From assembly GCF_036174265.1 (NCBI RefSeq), contig NZ_CP108055.1, positions 1,550,001-1,614,000 on the forward strand: 64,000 nucleotides of DNA, in the 5' to 3' direction. A program made the position numbers and the translations under genes. Under the pieces are notes generated by a model. It saw nothing but the letters and a program-made list of their open reading frames with translations. It had not been told where the DNA came from and searched no databases. Positions 44,496-54,380 of the stretch are shown here, piece by piece. The stretch is from Streptomyces sp. NBC_00285 (GTDB lineage Bacteria; Actinomycetota; Actinomycetes; Streptomycetales; Streptomycetaceae). Each line of letters starts with the position of its first letter. Positions within the stretch are counted from its first letter, which is position 1.

Positions 44496-44830
44496 CTCAC
44501 GCTTCCTGTCCAGGACACGGGCGTGGCTCAGCTTATGAGGAGAGCGGAGCGGGCCTGCGCGGATGCCGACTCCGGCGAAGACAGCGAAGAGCCTCGGTCT
44601 CGACCTACTCCGACTCGCACAGGACATACGCACCACCACGCGCACCACCACGCGCACCGAGATCATCCCGCACGAGCGATCAGAAACCCACGGCCGGCTG
44701 CGCTGACCGCGACAGGTCCCGGGCAGGGGCCGATCGGCCCCTGCCCGGGACCTGCGGCCCCTGCACCACGGACTCGATCGACACCAGTCTGGAATCGGAT
44801 CGTGCGATCCCTATTCAGGAGGTGGCGACC
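44496..44830. other. Control region of 335 bp at the head of the stress island
   Basis: No gene was seen. It contains the 42-bp palindrome with the first copy of the GGGGCCG-N2-CGGCCCC motif (annotated separately), then about 75 bp of promoter-proximal sequence with an AGGAGGTGG ribosome binding site before the first gene. Confidence 0.5.
44713..44754. promoter_or_regulatory. 42-bp perfect palindrome containing DevR-like box (site 1)
   Basis: The 42 bases read the same on both strands; the outer arm begins CAGGTCCCGGGCAGG and the core is GGGGCCGATCGGCCCC at 44726-44741. The core ends 90 bp before the start codon of the first universal stress protein. The core recurs at four other promoters of the island. 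The length suggests extended or multiple dimer binding. Confidence 0.75.
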
Positions 44831-45775
44831 ATGCCCCGAACCGTCACTGTGGGCCTCGACGGCTCATCCGAGAGCCGTGCCGCCGCCGAATGGGCGGCCA
44901 GGGAGGCCAGGCTGCGCGGCCTGCCGCTGAAGCTCGTCAACGTCGCGGAGCCGGTTCCCACGCCGATGGCGCAGGCCCCGCTCCTGGGCGCCGAGCCCCA
45001 GCAGCACGGGACCGGGCGAAGCGAGACGGGTGCACCTCCGGCCGCGGGCTGGGGGTGGATCTGCCGTGAGTCCGCAGAGGGACTGCGGCTGCGGCACCCC
45101 GGTGTCGAGATCACCGCGGAGCAGGTCTCCGGCCGGCCCGGCGAGGTCCTGGCGCACCTGGCCGAGGACGCCGCGCTGCTCGTCCTGGGCTCGCGCGGGA
45201 TGAGCGGGGTCGGCGGGTTCCTGGTGGGCTCGGTCGGCCTCGCCGTCGTGGCGCACGCCGAGCGGCCCGTGGTCCTCGTACGGGCCGGTGAACAGGCCGC
45301 CGACGAGCACCTGATGGACCCGGCGGGCATCCCGTCCGCCGCGGCCCCCTACCGGCCCGTGGTCCTGGGCCTGGACACCGACGACCCGGACCCCTCGCTC
45401 GTCGAGTTCGCCTTCGACGCGGCCGGCCGCCGCGCCACCTCACTGCGGGTCGTCCACGGCTGGAACCCGCCTCCCTACTACGCCTACGGCCTCTCCTCCG
45501 ACCTCGAACTCCACACCGAGCTGTCCCGGCAGCAGGCCACCGCCCTGACCGACCTCCTGCGCCCGTGGCGGCAGAAGTTCCCCGCCGTCGAGGTGGTCGA
45601 GGAGTCCCGGTACGGAACGGCCGCCATTCACCTGGTCGACGCCTCGCGTGAGGCCTCCCTGGTCGTCGTCGGCCGCCGTATCCGCCGCAGCCCGCTCGGC
45701 GCCCGCGTCGGCCCGGTCACGCACGCCGTACTGCACCACTCCACCGCCCCCGTCGCCGTCGTCCCGCACGGCTGA
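44831..45775 (+). CDS. Tandem-domain universal stress protein (USP 1)
   Basis: This 314-residue protein has two UspA domains (about 2-155 and 165-312). The first keeps the ATP-binding signature (LGSRGMSGVGGFLVGSVG); in the second it is degenerate (VVGRRIRRSPLGARVGPVTH), as in many actinobacterial tandem USPs. Such proteins are prominent members of the mycobacterial dormancy regulon. AGGAGGTGG sets the ATG at 44831. It is the first gene of a run with adh, a second USP, phosphoketolase and GAPDH, headed by site 1. Confidence 0.94.
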   Translation: MPRTVTVGLDGSSESRAAAEWAAREARLRGLPLKLVNVAEPVPTPMAQAPLLGAEPQQHGTGRSETGAPPAAGWGWICRESAEGLRLRHPGVEITAEQVSGRPGEVLAHLAEDAALLVLGSRGMSGVGGFLVGSVGLAVVAHAERPVVLVRAGEQAADEHLMDPAGIPSAAAPYRPVVLGLDTDDPDPSLVEFAFDAAGRRATSLRVVHGWNPPPYYAYGLSSDLELHTELSRQQATALTDLLRPWRQKFPAVEVVEESRYGTAAIHLVDASREASLVVVGRRIRRSPLGARVGPVTHAVLHHSTAPVAVVPHG

Positions 45776-45799
45776 CCTGTCCCGAGGAGGAGAGAATCC

Positions 45800-46822
45800 A
45801 TGAAGGCAGCAGTCGTACGAGCCTTCGGCGAGCCCCTGGTCATCGAGGAGCGCCCCGATCCCGAGCCCGGCGCCGGACAGGTCCGTATCCGGGTCGAGGC
45901 CTGCGGGCTGTGCCACACCGACATCCACGCCGCCCGCGGAGACTGGCCGGTCAGGCCGAACCCGCCGTTCGTCCCCGGCCACGAGGGCGTCGGCCTCGTC
46001 GAGGCCCTCGGCGACGGCGTCACGCACCTCGCACCGGGGCAGCGCGTCGCCGTGCCCTGGCTGGGCAGGACGTGCGGGCGTTGCGAGTACTGCCTGTCCG
46101 GCCGGGAGACGCTGTGCGAGCAGCAGATCAACACCGGATACGGGTGCGACGGCGGGTACGCGGAGAAGATGCTGGCCTGGGCCGACTTCGCCCAGCCGGT
46201 GCCCGACGGCATCAGCGCCCTGGAGGCCGCGCCGCTGACCTGCGCCGGCGTCACCACGTACAAGGCGCTCAAGGTCGCCGACGTCAAGCCGACCCAGCTG
46301 GTGGCCATCTCCGGTGTCGGAGGACTGGGCCACCTGGCGGTGCAGTACGCGAAGATCGCCGGGGCGACCGTCGCCGCGATCGACGTCACCGACGAGAAGC
46401 TCGAACTCGCCGCGGAACTCGGCGCCGACCTCGTCATCGACGCCCGCAAGCAGGACCCGGCAGAGGTGCTGCGACGGTACGGCGGTGCGCATGCCGCCGT
46501 CGCGCTCGCGGTGAACGAGGCGGCGTTCTCGGCGGCGTACGCCGGGCTGCGGCGCGGCGGGAAGCTCGTGATGGTGGCCCTGCCGGCGCACGGCACGATC
46601 CAGGTCCCGATCTTCGACACCGTGCTGAACGGCACCTCGGTGATCGGCTCCATCGTGGGCACCCGGCAGGACCTGGCCGAGGTCTTCCAGCTCCACTCGG
46701 CAGGCCGCACCAGGGTCATCTACGAGACACGGCCGCTCGCCGGCGTCAACGAGTCCATCGACGAGGTGCTGCGCGGCGACATCAAGGCGCGGATCGTCTT
46801 CGACATGGCTGCGGGAAGGTGA
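45800..46822 (+). CDS. adhP: Zinc-dependent alcohol dehydrogenase (AdhP type)
   Basis: This 340-residue medium-chain dehydrogenase has catalytic zinc ligands in CGLCHTDIH and GHEGVG, structural zinc Cys in CGRCEYCLSGRETLC and the NAD-binding GVGGLGHLAVQYAK near residue 172. It interconverts primary alcohols and aldehydes, probably ethanol and acetaldehyde, helping NADH reoxidation under low oxygen. GAGGAGGAG precedes the ATG. It starts 24 bp after USP 1 and ends 5 bp before USP 2. Confidence 0.95.
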   Translation: MKAAVVRAFGEPLVIEERPDPEPGAGQVRIRVEACGLCHTDIHAARGDWPVRPNPPFVPGHEGVGLVEALGDGVTHLAPGQRVAVPWLGRTCGRCEYCLSGRETLCEQQINTGYGCDGGYAEKMLAWADFAQPVPDGISALEAAPLTCAGVTTYKALKVADVKPTQLVAISGVGGLGHLAVQYAKIAGATVAAIDVTDEKLELAAELGADLVIDARKQDPAEVLRRYGGAHAAVALAVNEAAFSAAYAGLRRGGKLVMVALPAHGTIQVPIFDTVLNGTSVIGSIVGTRQDLAEVFQLHSAGRTRVIYETRPLAGVNESIDEVLRGDIKARIVFDMAAGR

Positions 46823-46827
46823 CGGCG

Positions 46828-47700
46828 ATGGAGCTCCCCCTGGTCGTGGGCGTCGACGGTTCCGAGCCGAGTCTGCGCGCCGTGGACTGGGCGGCCGACG
46901 AGGCCGCCCTGCGCGGGGTGCCATTGAGGCTGGTGTACGCCTCGCTGTGGGAACGCTACGAGGGTGCCGCCCTCGCCACGGGTCTTGGCAGGTCCTCGGA
47001 GCAGGTGCTGGCCGACACCATCGTCGAGGCCGCCGCGAAGCGTGCGCACCGCCGCGAGGCGGACGTGAAGATCTCCACCGAGGTACTGCCCGAAGAGCCG
47101 GTGCCCGCTCTGCTGCGCGAGGGCCAAATCGCTTCCGCACTGGTCCTGGGCTCGCGCGGCCGCGGCGGCATCGCCGAGCTGCTGCTCGGCTCGGTCAGCC
47201 TCGCGGTGGCCGCCCGCGCCGACTGCCCGGTGATCGTGCTGCGCGGCAGCCACGACAACCGGGCGACGTCCGCGACGCGCGGGCGCGTCGTGTTGGGGGT
47301 CGGCGAGGAGCCGGAGAACTCGGCGGCCGTACGCTTCGCCTTCCAGGAGGCGGCGCAGCGCCGGGTGCCCCTGGAGGCCGTACGCGCCTGGCGGTGCCCC
47401 GGGTACGAGACCACCGACCATCCTCTGATGGCCGGCGAACCCGCCCGGCTGCACGAGGAGCGGGCCGTTCAGACCCTGGACGCGGCGCTGCGGGATGCCC
47501 CGGAGGGTGTGGAACTGCACCGGCGTACCGCCGAAGGCCCCGCACGCACGGTGCTGCTCGACGCCTCGGCCGACGCCGGCCTGCTCGTTGTCGGCGCCCA
47601 GCGGCGCCACGGCCACTTCGGGCTCCAGCTCGGCCGGGTCGCCCACACGGTCCTGCACCACTGCGCCTGCCCGGTGGCCGTCGTACCCCAACGGGCATGA
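46828..47700 (+). CDS. Tandem-domain universal stress protein (USP 2)
   Basis: This 290-residue protein has two UspA domains. The first carries the ATP-binding signature ([18 protein letters not shown]); the second has a degenerate version ([19 protein letters not shown]). It starts 5 bp after the adh stop (a GTG at 46819 overlapping that stop is an alternative), so translational coupling is likely. The low pairwise similarity to USP 1 and 3 argues against very recent duplication. Confidence 0.93.
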   Translation: MELPLVVGVDGSEPSLRAVDWAADEAALRGVPLRLVYASLWERYEGAALATGLGRSSEQVLADTIVEAAAKRAHRREADVKISTEVLPEEPVPALLREGQIASALVLGSRGRGGIAELLLGSVSLAVAARADCPVIVLRGSHDNRATSATRGRVVLGVGEEPENSAAVRFAFQEAAQRRVPLEAVRAWRCPGYETTDHPLMAGEPARLHEERAVQTLDAALRDAPEGVELHRRTAEGPARTVLLDASADAGLLVVGAQRRHGHFGLQLGRVAHTVLHHCACPVAVVPQRA

Positions 47701-47854
47701 CCGGCTCAGAGCGCCACCGTGTGCGCGACCCGCGGGTTCACGTGCGCCGGGACGCGTTCGAACGTGGCGCCCCTCGAACACCACGACGAGCGGGCGCCCT
47801 CGGTTCCCGCCCCTTCCGGAAGCCCGACTCGCCTCGATGAGTTACGGAGTCACC

Positions 47855-50239
47855 ATGCCCAAGGTCGAAAACCGGAACAGCACCGTGCTGACCGACGAGG
47901 AACTACGCACCCTGGACGCCCACTGGCGGGCCGCCAACTACCTTGCCGTCGGCCAGATCTACCTGCTGGCCAACCCACTGCTCACCGCACCCCTCACCGC
48001 CGCCCACATCAAGCCGCGGCTGCTCGGCCACTGGGGCACCTCCCCCGGCCTCAACCTCGTGTACACGCACCTCAACCGCGTGATCAGGACTCGCGGTCTC
48101 GACGCGCTGTGCGTGTGGGGGCCGGGTCACGGCGGCCCGGCGATGCTCGCGAACTCCTGGCTGGAGGGCAGCTACAGCGAGACCTACCCGGACGTCTCGC
48201 GGGACGCGGCGGGTATGGACCGGCTCTTCCGGCAGTTCTCGTTCCCCGGCGGAGTACCCAGCCATGTCGCGCCGGAGACACCCGGCTCGATCCACGAGGG
48301 CGGCGAGCTCGGCTACTCACTCGCGCACGCCTACGGTGCCGCCTTCGACAACCCGGACCTGCTGGTCGCCTGTGTGATCGGCGACGGTGAGGCGGAGACC
48401 GGGCCGCTCGCCGCGTCCTGGCACTCCAACAAGTTCCTCGACCCGGTACACGACGGCGCCGTCCTGCCGATCCTGCACCTCAACGGCTACAAGATCGCCA
48501 ACCCGACCGTGCTGTCCAGGCTCCCGGAGTCCGAACTCGACGAGCTGCTGCGCGGCTACGGCCACGAGCCGATCCACGTCACCAGCGACGACCCGCACCA
48601 GGTCCACCGTGCCATGGCCGACGCCTTCGACCAGGCGCTGGACCGCATCGCCCTGATGCAGCGCACGGCCCGCGAGGACGGCGTGACCGAGCGCGCGCAC
48701 TGGCCCATGATCGTGCTGCGCACGCCGAAGGGCTGGACGGGCCCCGCCGAGGTCGACGGAGTCCCGGTCGAGGGCACCTGGCGCGCCCACCAGGTCCCGC
48801 TGTCCGGCGTACGCGAGAACCCGGAGCACCTGCGGCAGTTGGAGACCTGGCTGCGCTCGTACCGTCCCGAGGAGCTCTTCGACACCGAGGGGCGGCCCAC
48901 CGCCGACGTCCTCGCCTGTGTCCCCGAGGGGACCCGCCGGCTGGGTGCCACCCCGCACGCCAACGGCGGTCTGCTCGTACGTGACCTGCCGATGCCGTCC
49001 CTCGACCGCTTCGCCGTCCCCGTCGACAAGCCGGGCGCCACCCTGCACGAGCCCACCCGGGTCCTCGGCGACCTCCTCGAACAGGTCATGCGGGACACAT
49101 CGGCACGGCGCGACTTCCGCCTGGTGGGCCCGGACGAGACCGCGTCCAACCGGCTCGGCGCCGTCCTCAACGCCAGCGGCAAAGCCTGGCAGGCCCAGAC
49201 CCTCCAGGTGGACGAGCACCTGGACCGGCACGGCCGGGTCATGGAGATCCTCTCCGAACACCTCTGCCAGGGCTGGCTGGAGGGCTATCTCCTCACCGGC
49301 CGGCACGGACTGTTCTCCTGCTACGAGGCGTTCGTCCACATCGTCGACTCGATGGTCAACCAGCACATCAAGTGGCTGAAGACGTCGAGGGAGTTGGCGT
49401 GGCGGGCACCCATTGCCTCCCTCAACTACCTTCTGACGTCGCATGTCTGGCGTCAGGACCACAACGGCTTCTCGCACCAGGACCCCGGGTTCATCGACCA
49501 TGTCCTCAGCAAGAGCCCCGGGGTCGTCCGGGTCTATCTGCCGCCGGACGCCAACACCCTGCTGTCCGTGGCGGATCACGTCCTGCGCAGCCGCGACTAC
49601 GTCAACGTGATCGTGGCGGGCAAGCAGCCCTGTTTCGACTGGCTGTCCATGGACGAGGCCCGCGCCCACTGCGCCCGCGGTGCCGGGATCTGGGACTGGG
49701 CCGGCAGCGAGAACAGCACGCGGGAACCGGATGTCGTCCTCGCCTGCGCGGGCGACGTACCCACCCTGGAGATCCTGGCCGCCTCCGGTCTGCTCCGCCG
49801 CCATCTGCCGGAACTCGCCGTCCGGGTAGTCAACGTCGTCGACCTGGCCCGGCTGCTGCCGCGCGAGGAACACCCGCACGGAATGGGCGACTTCGAGTAC
49901 GACGGCCTGTTCACCACCGACAAGCCGGTGATCTTCGCCTACCACGGCTACCCCTGGCTGATCCACCGCCTCGCCTACCGCCGCACCGGCCACGCCAACC
50001 TCCACGTCCGCGGCTACAAGGAGATGGGCACCACGACCACACCGTTCGACATGGTCGTCCGCAACGACATGGACCGCTACCGGCTCGTCACGGACGTCAT
50101 CGACCGCGTCCCGGGACTCGCGGTCCGCGCCGCCGCCGTACGGCAGGAGATGGCCGACGCCCGCACCCGCCACCACGCCTGGATCCGCGAGCACGGCACC
50201 GACCTGCCCGAGGTCACCGACTGGACCTGGACGGCCTGA
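47855..50239 (+). CDS. xfp: Phosphoketolase (xylulose-5-P/fructose-6-P)
   Basis: This 794-residue thiamine-diphosphate enzyme splits xylulose-5-phosphate (or fructose-6-phosphate) with phosphate to acetyl-phosphate and a glyceraldehyde-3-phosphate (or erythrose-4-phosphate). The TPP motif [19 protein letters not shown] near residue 178, HGGP and the HQDPGFIDH loop in the C-terminal half are family signatures, and the length is typical. The ATG at 47855 (GGAG with 5-nt spacing) is preferred over one 18 nt earlier. It follows USP 2 and is 31 bp before the GAPDH gene, which would take up the C3 product. Confidence 0.96.
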   Translation: MPKVENRNSTVLTDEELRTLDAHWRAANYLAVGQIYLLANPLLTAPLTAAHIKPRLLGHWGTSPGLNLVYTHLNRVIRTRGLDALCVWGPGHGGPAMLANSWLEGSYSETYPDVSRDAAGMDRLFRQFSFPGGVPSHVAPETPGSIHEGGELGYSLAHAYGAAFDNPDLLVACVIGDGEAETGPLAASWHSNKFLDPVHDGAVLPILHLNGYKIANPTVLSRLPESELDELLRGYGHEPIHVTSDDPHQVHRAMADAFDQALDRIALMQRTAREDGVTERAHWPMIVLRTPKGWTGPAEVDGVPVEGTWRAHQVPLSGVRENPEHLRQLETWLRSYRPEELFDTEGRPTADVLACVPEGTRRLGATPHANGGLLVRDLPMPSLDRFAVPVDKPGATLHEPTRVLGDLLEQVMRDTSARRDFRLVGPDETASNRLGAVLNASGKAWQAQTLQVDEHLDRHGRVMEILSEHLCQGWLEGYLLTGRHGLFSCYEAFVHIVDSMVNQHIKWLKTSRELAWRAPIASLNYLLTSHVWRQDHNGFSHQDPGFIDHVLSKSPGVVRVYLPPDANTLLSVADHVLRSRDYVNVIVAGKQPCFDWLSMDEARAHCARGAGIWDWAGSENSTREPDVVLACAGDVPTLEILAASGLLRRHLPELAVRVVNVVDLARLLPREEHPHGMGDFEYDGLFTTDKPVIFAYHGYPWLIHRLAYRRTGHANLHVRGYKEMGTTTTPFDMVVRNDMDRYRLVTDVIDRVPGLAVRAAAVRQEMADARTRHHAWIREHGTDLPEVTDWTWTA

Positions 50240-50270
50240 ACACCCCTACCGCGCGAAGGAGTTCAACGCC

Positions 50271-51310
50271 ATGACCGTACGGGTCGGCATCAACGGCTTC
50301 GGCCGCGTCGGCCACACCTACCTCCGCGCGGCCCTCGACCGGGCGGAGGCGGGCACCCAGTACGTCGTGGTGGTCGCCGTCAACGACATCGCTCCGCCCG
50401 CCACCCTGGCCCTCCCCCAGACTCCGTCCGGGGGGACCCCCAGCTGGAGTACGACTCGACGTTCGGCCGGATCGGACGCGAGGTCACCCACGACGACAGT
50501 TCGATCACCGTCGACGGCCATCGCATCGCCGTCACCGCCGAACGCGACCCGGCCGCCCTCCAGTGGGGCGACTGCGGCGCCGACATCGTCATCGAGTCCA
50601 CCGGGCACTTCCGTGATCGCGACTCGGCCGCACTGCACCTGAAGAGCGGCGCCCACACGGTGCTGCTCTCCGCGCCCGGCAAGGACGCGGACGCCACCAT
50701 CGTGATGGGCGTCAACGACGGCACGTACGACCGTCACAGTGACCGGATCGTGTCGGCGGCCTCCTGCACCACCAACTGCGCCGCTCCCATGGTCAAGGTC
50801 CTCCACGAGACCTTCGGCATCGACCGCGGCATGATGACCACCCTCCACGGCTGCACCAACGACCAGTCCCTCCTGGACTGCCCGCACAGGGACCCGCGCC
50901 GGGCCCGCTCCGCGGCGCTCGGCATCATCCCGACCAGCACGGGAGCCGCCCGCGCAGTCGGCCTGGTGCTGCCGGAACTGGCGGGTGCGCTGGACGGCAT
51001 CGCGGTCCGCGTGCCCCTCGAGGACGGCTCGCGCACGGACCTCGCGGTGGTGCTGCGGCGCGAGACGACGGTGGACGAGGTCAACACGGCCTTCGCCGAG
51101 GCCGCTCAGGGCCCGTTGAACGGCATCCTCCGCGTGTCGAAGGCGCCCATCGTCTCCCGCGACGTCATCGGCGACCCCGCTTCCTGCGTCTTCGACCCGG
51201 CGCTGACGCAGGCGCACGGCCATCTGGTCAAGGTCTTCGGCTGGTACGACAACGAGTGGGGCTACGCAAACCGGCTCCTGGACCTCACGGCGCTGGTGGC
51301 CGACGACTGA
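50271..51310 (+). pseudogene. gap: Glyceraldehyde-3-phosphate dehydrogenase, frameshifted by a mini-repeat insertion
   Basis: Frame 1 from 50271 encodes a normal GAPDH start (VGINGFGRVGHTYLRAALD, then VVAVNDIAPPATLA). A 32-bp palindromic insert at 50412-50443 then shifts the frame by two. Downstream, the second frame continues a normal GAPDH from LEYDSTFGRIG to its end with no other lesion: catalytic Cys in SAASCTTNCAAP, and KVFGWYDNEWGYANR. Unless corrected, translation stops at 50642 after 123 residues. The insert also replaces residues expected after ATLA (usually HLLEYDS). Confidence 0.85.
50412..50443. repeat. Palindromic mini-repeat inserted in GAPDH gene
   Basis: This 32-bp GC-rich element starts CTCCCCCAGACTCCGTCCGG and ends GGGGACCCCCAG, with several inverted C/G runs able to form hairpins. 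From memory it resembles a short repeat dispersed in Streptomyces intergenic regions; no database was searched. It interrupts an otherwise intact coding frame. Confidence 0.75.
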
Positions 51311-51427
51311 GGACGCCGACCCGTACACCGGCGTCACCGTCACCCCGCCCGCGCCCGCGCCCGGCCCGCACCCCGTGACGTCTGCCGGGTGCCGGCCTGG
51401 GCCGTTGCCGTGCGGGGCCGGGCTCCA

Positions 51428-51441
51428 GGGCCGATCGGCCC
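51428..51441. promoter_or_regulatory. DevR-like box (site 2) upstream of the acetyltransferase fusion gene
   Basis: GGGCCGATCGGCCC is a perfect 14-bp palindrome identical to the core of site 1. It ends 86 bp before the next start codon and follows the GAPDH stop by 117 bp. Confidence 0.7.
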
Positions 51442-51526
51442 CCAAAGCACCCCCGGACAGCCCATGCGGTCACCGCCCGATCCGCTGGATGCTCGAAGTG
51501 CCAGAAGGCTTTGGAGGAGACCCGCG

Positions 51527-54235
51527 ATGACGTATGACACGCTCAGCCGACCCACGGTCCATGCCCTGCTCTCGGACGGCACCACCGTGTGCATACGTCC
51601 TGTGCGGCCGGGCGATCACGAGCAGTTGCAGGGGCTCTACGAGGAGATGTCCGCGGAGAGTCTGCGGCTGCGGTTCTTCGCGGCGAGCCGGCGTTCCGCA
51701 GCGATGGCCACCGACCGGGCGTGTGCGCCGCCGCGCCCCGGCTACCGGGCGCTGATGGCCGAGTCGCAGGGGCAGGTGATCGGCCTGGCCGAGTACGAGG
51801 TCGGCGGCGAAGCGGCCACGGCCGAGATCTCCGTCGCGGTGGCCGACGGACTGCACCACCGGGGCGTCGGCACACTCCTGATCGAGCATCTGGTCTCCGC
51901 CGCCCGTGCGGACGGCATCACCACGTTCACGGCGGACGCGCTCTCGGAGAACCACGAAGTCCTTCGGCTCTTCGCCGACCTGGGCCTGCGCACCGCACGC
52001 CGTTTCGAGGGTCCGGAGGTGCGCTGCGTCATCGCACTGAACGAGAACGACGCCGAGGACGACCAGGGCTATCTCTCTGCCGTCGAGGCCCGCGGCCGGG
52101 CCGCCGACGTGGCCAGCCTGGAGCCGCTGCTGCGGCCGACCGCGATCGCCGTGGTAGGCGCCGGGCGCAGGCCGGGATCGGTGGGGCGGGCCCTCCTGCA
52201 CCATCTGCACGAGGGCGGCTTCACCCGACGGCTCTTCGCGGTGAACCCCTGTGCCACCTCGATCCTCGGCGTGCCGTCCCACCCCTCGGTCAGCGCGCTG
52301 CCCAGGGTCCCGGATCTCGCGGTCCTCGCGGTGCCCGCGGCAGCCCTCCCCGCCACCGCGGAGGAGTGCGGCAAGGCCGGAGTACGAGCACTGCTCGTCG
52401 TCTCGGCCGGCCTCGACAGCCGGCAGGCGGAAGCGCTCATGGCCGCCTGCCGCACATACGGCATGCGGCTCGTCGGCCCCAACTCCCTCGGCATCACCAA
52501 CACCGACCCGGCACTCTCCCTCGACGCCACCTTCGCGGCGGACCATCCGCGCCCCGGCACGGCGGGCGTCGCCGTGCAGTCCGGCGGCGTCGGCATCGCC
52601 CTGCTCGACGGGCTGTCCCGGCTCGGCATCGGTGTCTCGTCCTTCGCTTCGCTCGGCGACAAGTACGACGTCAGCGGCAACGACATGCTCCAGTGGTGGG
52701 AGAGCGACGGCCGCACCGACCTCGCCCTGTTGCACCTGGAGTCCTTCGGCAACCCGCGTGCGTTCTCCCGTACCGCACGGCGTGTGACCCGCCGCATGCC
52801 CGTGCTGACGGTCGACGCGGGCCGCACCGCCGCCGGCCGTCGCGCCGCCGCCTCGCACACCGCGGCCGCCGCGACCCCGACCATGACCCGGCAGGCGCTG
52901 TTCACCCAGGCCGGGATCACCGCCACCCGCTCTGTGGGTGAACTCCTCGAAACCGCGGCGCTGTTGCACTCCCAGCCGCTGCCGGCCGGGACCCGCGTCG
53001 CGATCGTCACCAATGCGGGCGGCGCGGGTGTCCTGGCCGCGGACGCCTGCGCGGAAGCGGGACTGTCGCTTCCGCCGCTCACACCCTCGGTGGTCGAAAG
53101 CCTGTCTGCCGTACTGCCCGACGGTGCGACCGCGGGCAACCCCGTCGACGTCACCGCCGCCGTCACGGAGGAGCAGCTCGGGGACTGCGTGGACCGGATC
53201 ATGCGGCACCCGGGGATCGACGCCGTCCTGCTTGCCCTCGTCCCCACGGCCGTCGCGGCCGCGACCGGCAACGACCTCGTGCGGGCCCTCACCAGCGGCC
53301 CCGCACACCGCGCCCTTCCGGTCGCCGTCGTACGCCTGGAGCAGGACCTGCCCGTCAGGCTGCTGCCGGCCACGGAGGGCGGCGCGATTCCCTCGTACGC
53401 CGAACCCGGTGCGGCAGCACGTGCGCTGGCCCACGCCGCTCACCGCGCGGCCTGGTTGAGCCGGGCGGCGGGCACGATCCCGGAGCTCGCGGGGGTCGAC
53501 ACGGCCCGGGCCCGCGCGGTCGCCGAGACGTACCTCGCCGCCCACCCGGACGGCGGCTGGCTCGATCCGCGTACCTGCGCCGAACTCCTCGGCTGCTACG
53601 GCATTCCCCAGCTCCCGTGGTCCTGGGCGCAGACGGAGGACGACGCCGTCGTCGCGGCCGAACGGCTGCGGGGCCCCGACGGAAGAGTCGTCATGAAGGC
53701 CCACTGGCCCGGCCAGTTGCACAAGAGCGAACAGCATGCCGTGCACCTCGACCTCGAAGGTGAAGCCCAAGTGCGCGCCGCCTTCAGGGACTTCGAGACA
53801 CGGTTCGCCGGACTGCTGACCGGGGTGATCGTCCAGCCACTGGCGGCACGCGGCACCGAACTGTTCGCGGGAGTCGTACAGGACGAGGTCTTCGGCCCGC
53901 TCGTGCTGTTCGGGCTCGGCGGCACCGCGACCGAGGTCCTGGCCGACCAGGCCGCCCGCCTCGCCCCGCTGACCGACCACGACGTACACGACCTGATCAC
54001 CGCACCGCGCTGCGCACCGCTCCTGTTCGGGGCACACGGCAGCGGACCCGTCGACCTCCAGGGTCTGGAGCAACTGCTGCTGCGCCTGTCCCGCATGGCG
54101 GGCGACCTGCCGCAGCTCGCCGAGGCCGACTTCAACCCCGTCCTCGCGACGCCCGGTTCGGTCACCGTGCTCGACGGGCGAGTCCGCCTGCTGCCGCGCA
54201 GGGCTCAGGACCCTTATCTACGCCGACTGCGCTGA
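51527..54235 (+). CDS. GNAT acetyltransferase fused to NDP-forming acyl-CoA synthetase (Pat-like)
   Basis: This 902-residue fusion has an N-terminal GNAT domain (about 10-165, acetyl-CoA loop HHRGVGTLLIEHLV), a CoA-binding domain (about 200-300), a succinyl-CoA-synthetase-like domain with the active-site His in ASHTAAAA, and a C-terminal ATP-grasp domain (about 690-890). Such proteins acetylate lysines of acyl-CoA synthetases and other enzymes using acetyl-CoA. Whether the synthetase part is active is unknown. GGAGGAG precedes the ATG. It is the first gene after site 2. Confidence 0.92.
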   Translation: MTYDTLSRPTVHALLSDGTTVCIRPVRPGDHEQLQGLYEEMSAESLRLRFFAASRRSAAMATDRACAPPRPGYRALMAESQGQVIGLAEYEVGGEAATAEISVAVADGLHHRGVGTLLIEHLVSAARADGITTFTADALSENHEVLRLFADLGLRTARRFEGPEVRCVIALNENDAEDDQGYLSAVEARGRAADVASLEPLLRPTAIAVVGAGRRPGSVGRALLHHLHEGGFTRRLFAVNPCATSILGVPSHPSVSALPRVPDLAVLAVPAAALPATAEECGKAGVRALLVVSAGLDSRQAEALMAACRTYGMRLVGPNSLGITNTDPALSLDATFAADHPRPGTAGVAVQSGGVGIALLDGLSRLGIGVSSFASLGDKYDVSGNDMLQWWESDGRTDLALLHLESFGNPRAFSRTARRVTRRMPVLTVDAGRTAAGRRAAASHTAAAATPTMTRQALFTQAGITATRSVGELLETAALLHSQPLPAGTRVAIVTNAGGAGVLAADACAEAGLSLPPLTPSVVESLSAVLPDGATAGNPVDVTAAVTEEQLGDCVDRIMRHPGIDAVLLALVPTAVAAATGNDLVRALTSGPAHRALPVAVVRLEQDLPVRLLPATEGGAIPSYAEPGAAARALAHAAHRAAWLSRAAGTIPELAGVDTARARAVAETYLAAHPDGGWLDPRTCAELLGCYGIPQLPWSWAQTEDDAVVAAERLRGPDGRVVMKAHWPGQLHKSEQHAVHLDLEGEAQVRAAFRDFETRFAGLLTGVIVQPLAARGTELFAGVVQDEVFGPLVLFGLGGTATEVLADQAARLAPLTDHDVHDLITAPRCAPLLFGAHGSGPVDLQGLEQLLLRLSRMAGDLPQLAEADFNPVLATPGSVTVLDGRVRLLPRRAQDPYLRRLR

Positions 54236-54247
54236 GGAGGAACGGAC

Positions 54248-54364
54248 ATGAGGCACAACAAGGTCGGCACCGTGATGACCACCGAGGTCGTCCTGGTCAT
54301 CACGGTGATCTCCGAAACCGACCTGATGGTCCGGCAGGAAGACTCTGAACCGCACAACCTGTGA
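54248..54364 (+). pseudogene. CBS-domain protein reduced by internal deletion
   Basis: A 38-codon frame with a strong ribosome binding site (GAGGAGG) starts like a CBS protein (MRHNKVGTVMTTEVV) and ends like the following CBS segment (VISETDLMV), but about 40-45 residues of the first CBS fold between these parts are missing and the tail is short. The two retained segments are in frame. It is 12 bp after the acetyltransferase gene and 16 bp before the flavodoxin gene, so it was probably a normal operon member before the deletion. Confidence 0.72.
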
Positions 54365-54380
54365 GAGGAGGCGGACCGCC

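Noticed and set aside
48317..50194. 625-codon minus-strand frame opposite phosphoketolase
   Set aside because: Antisense of a fully conserved enzyme.
50412..50443. Programmed frameshift in GAPDH
   Set aside because: GAPDH is not known to use recoding, and the inserted sequence is a palindromic repeat rather than a slippery site.
51470..54073. 867-codon minus-strand frame opposite the acetyltransferase fusion
   Set aside because: Antisense of a gene with four recognised domains.
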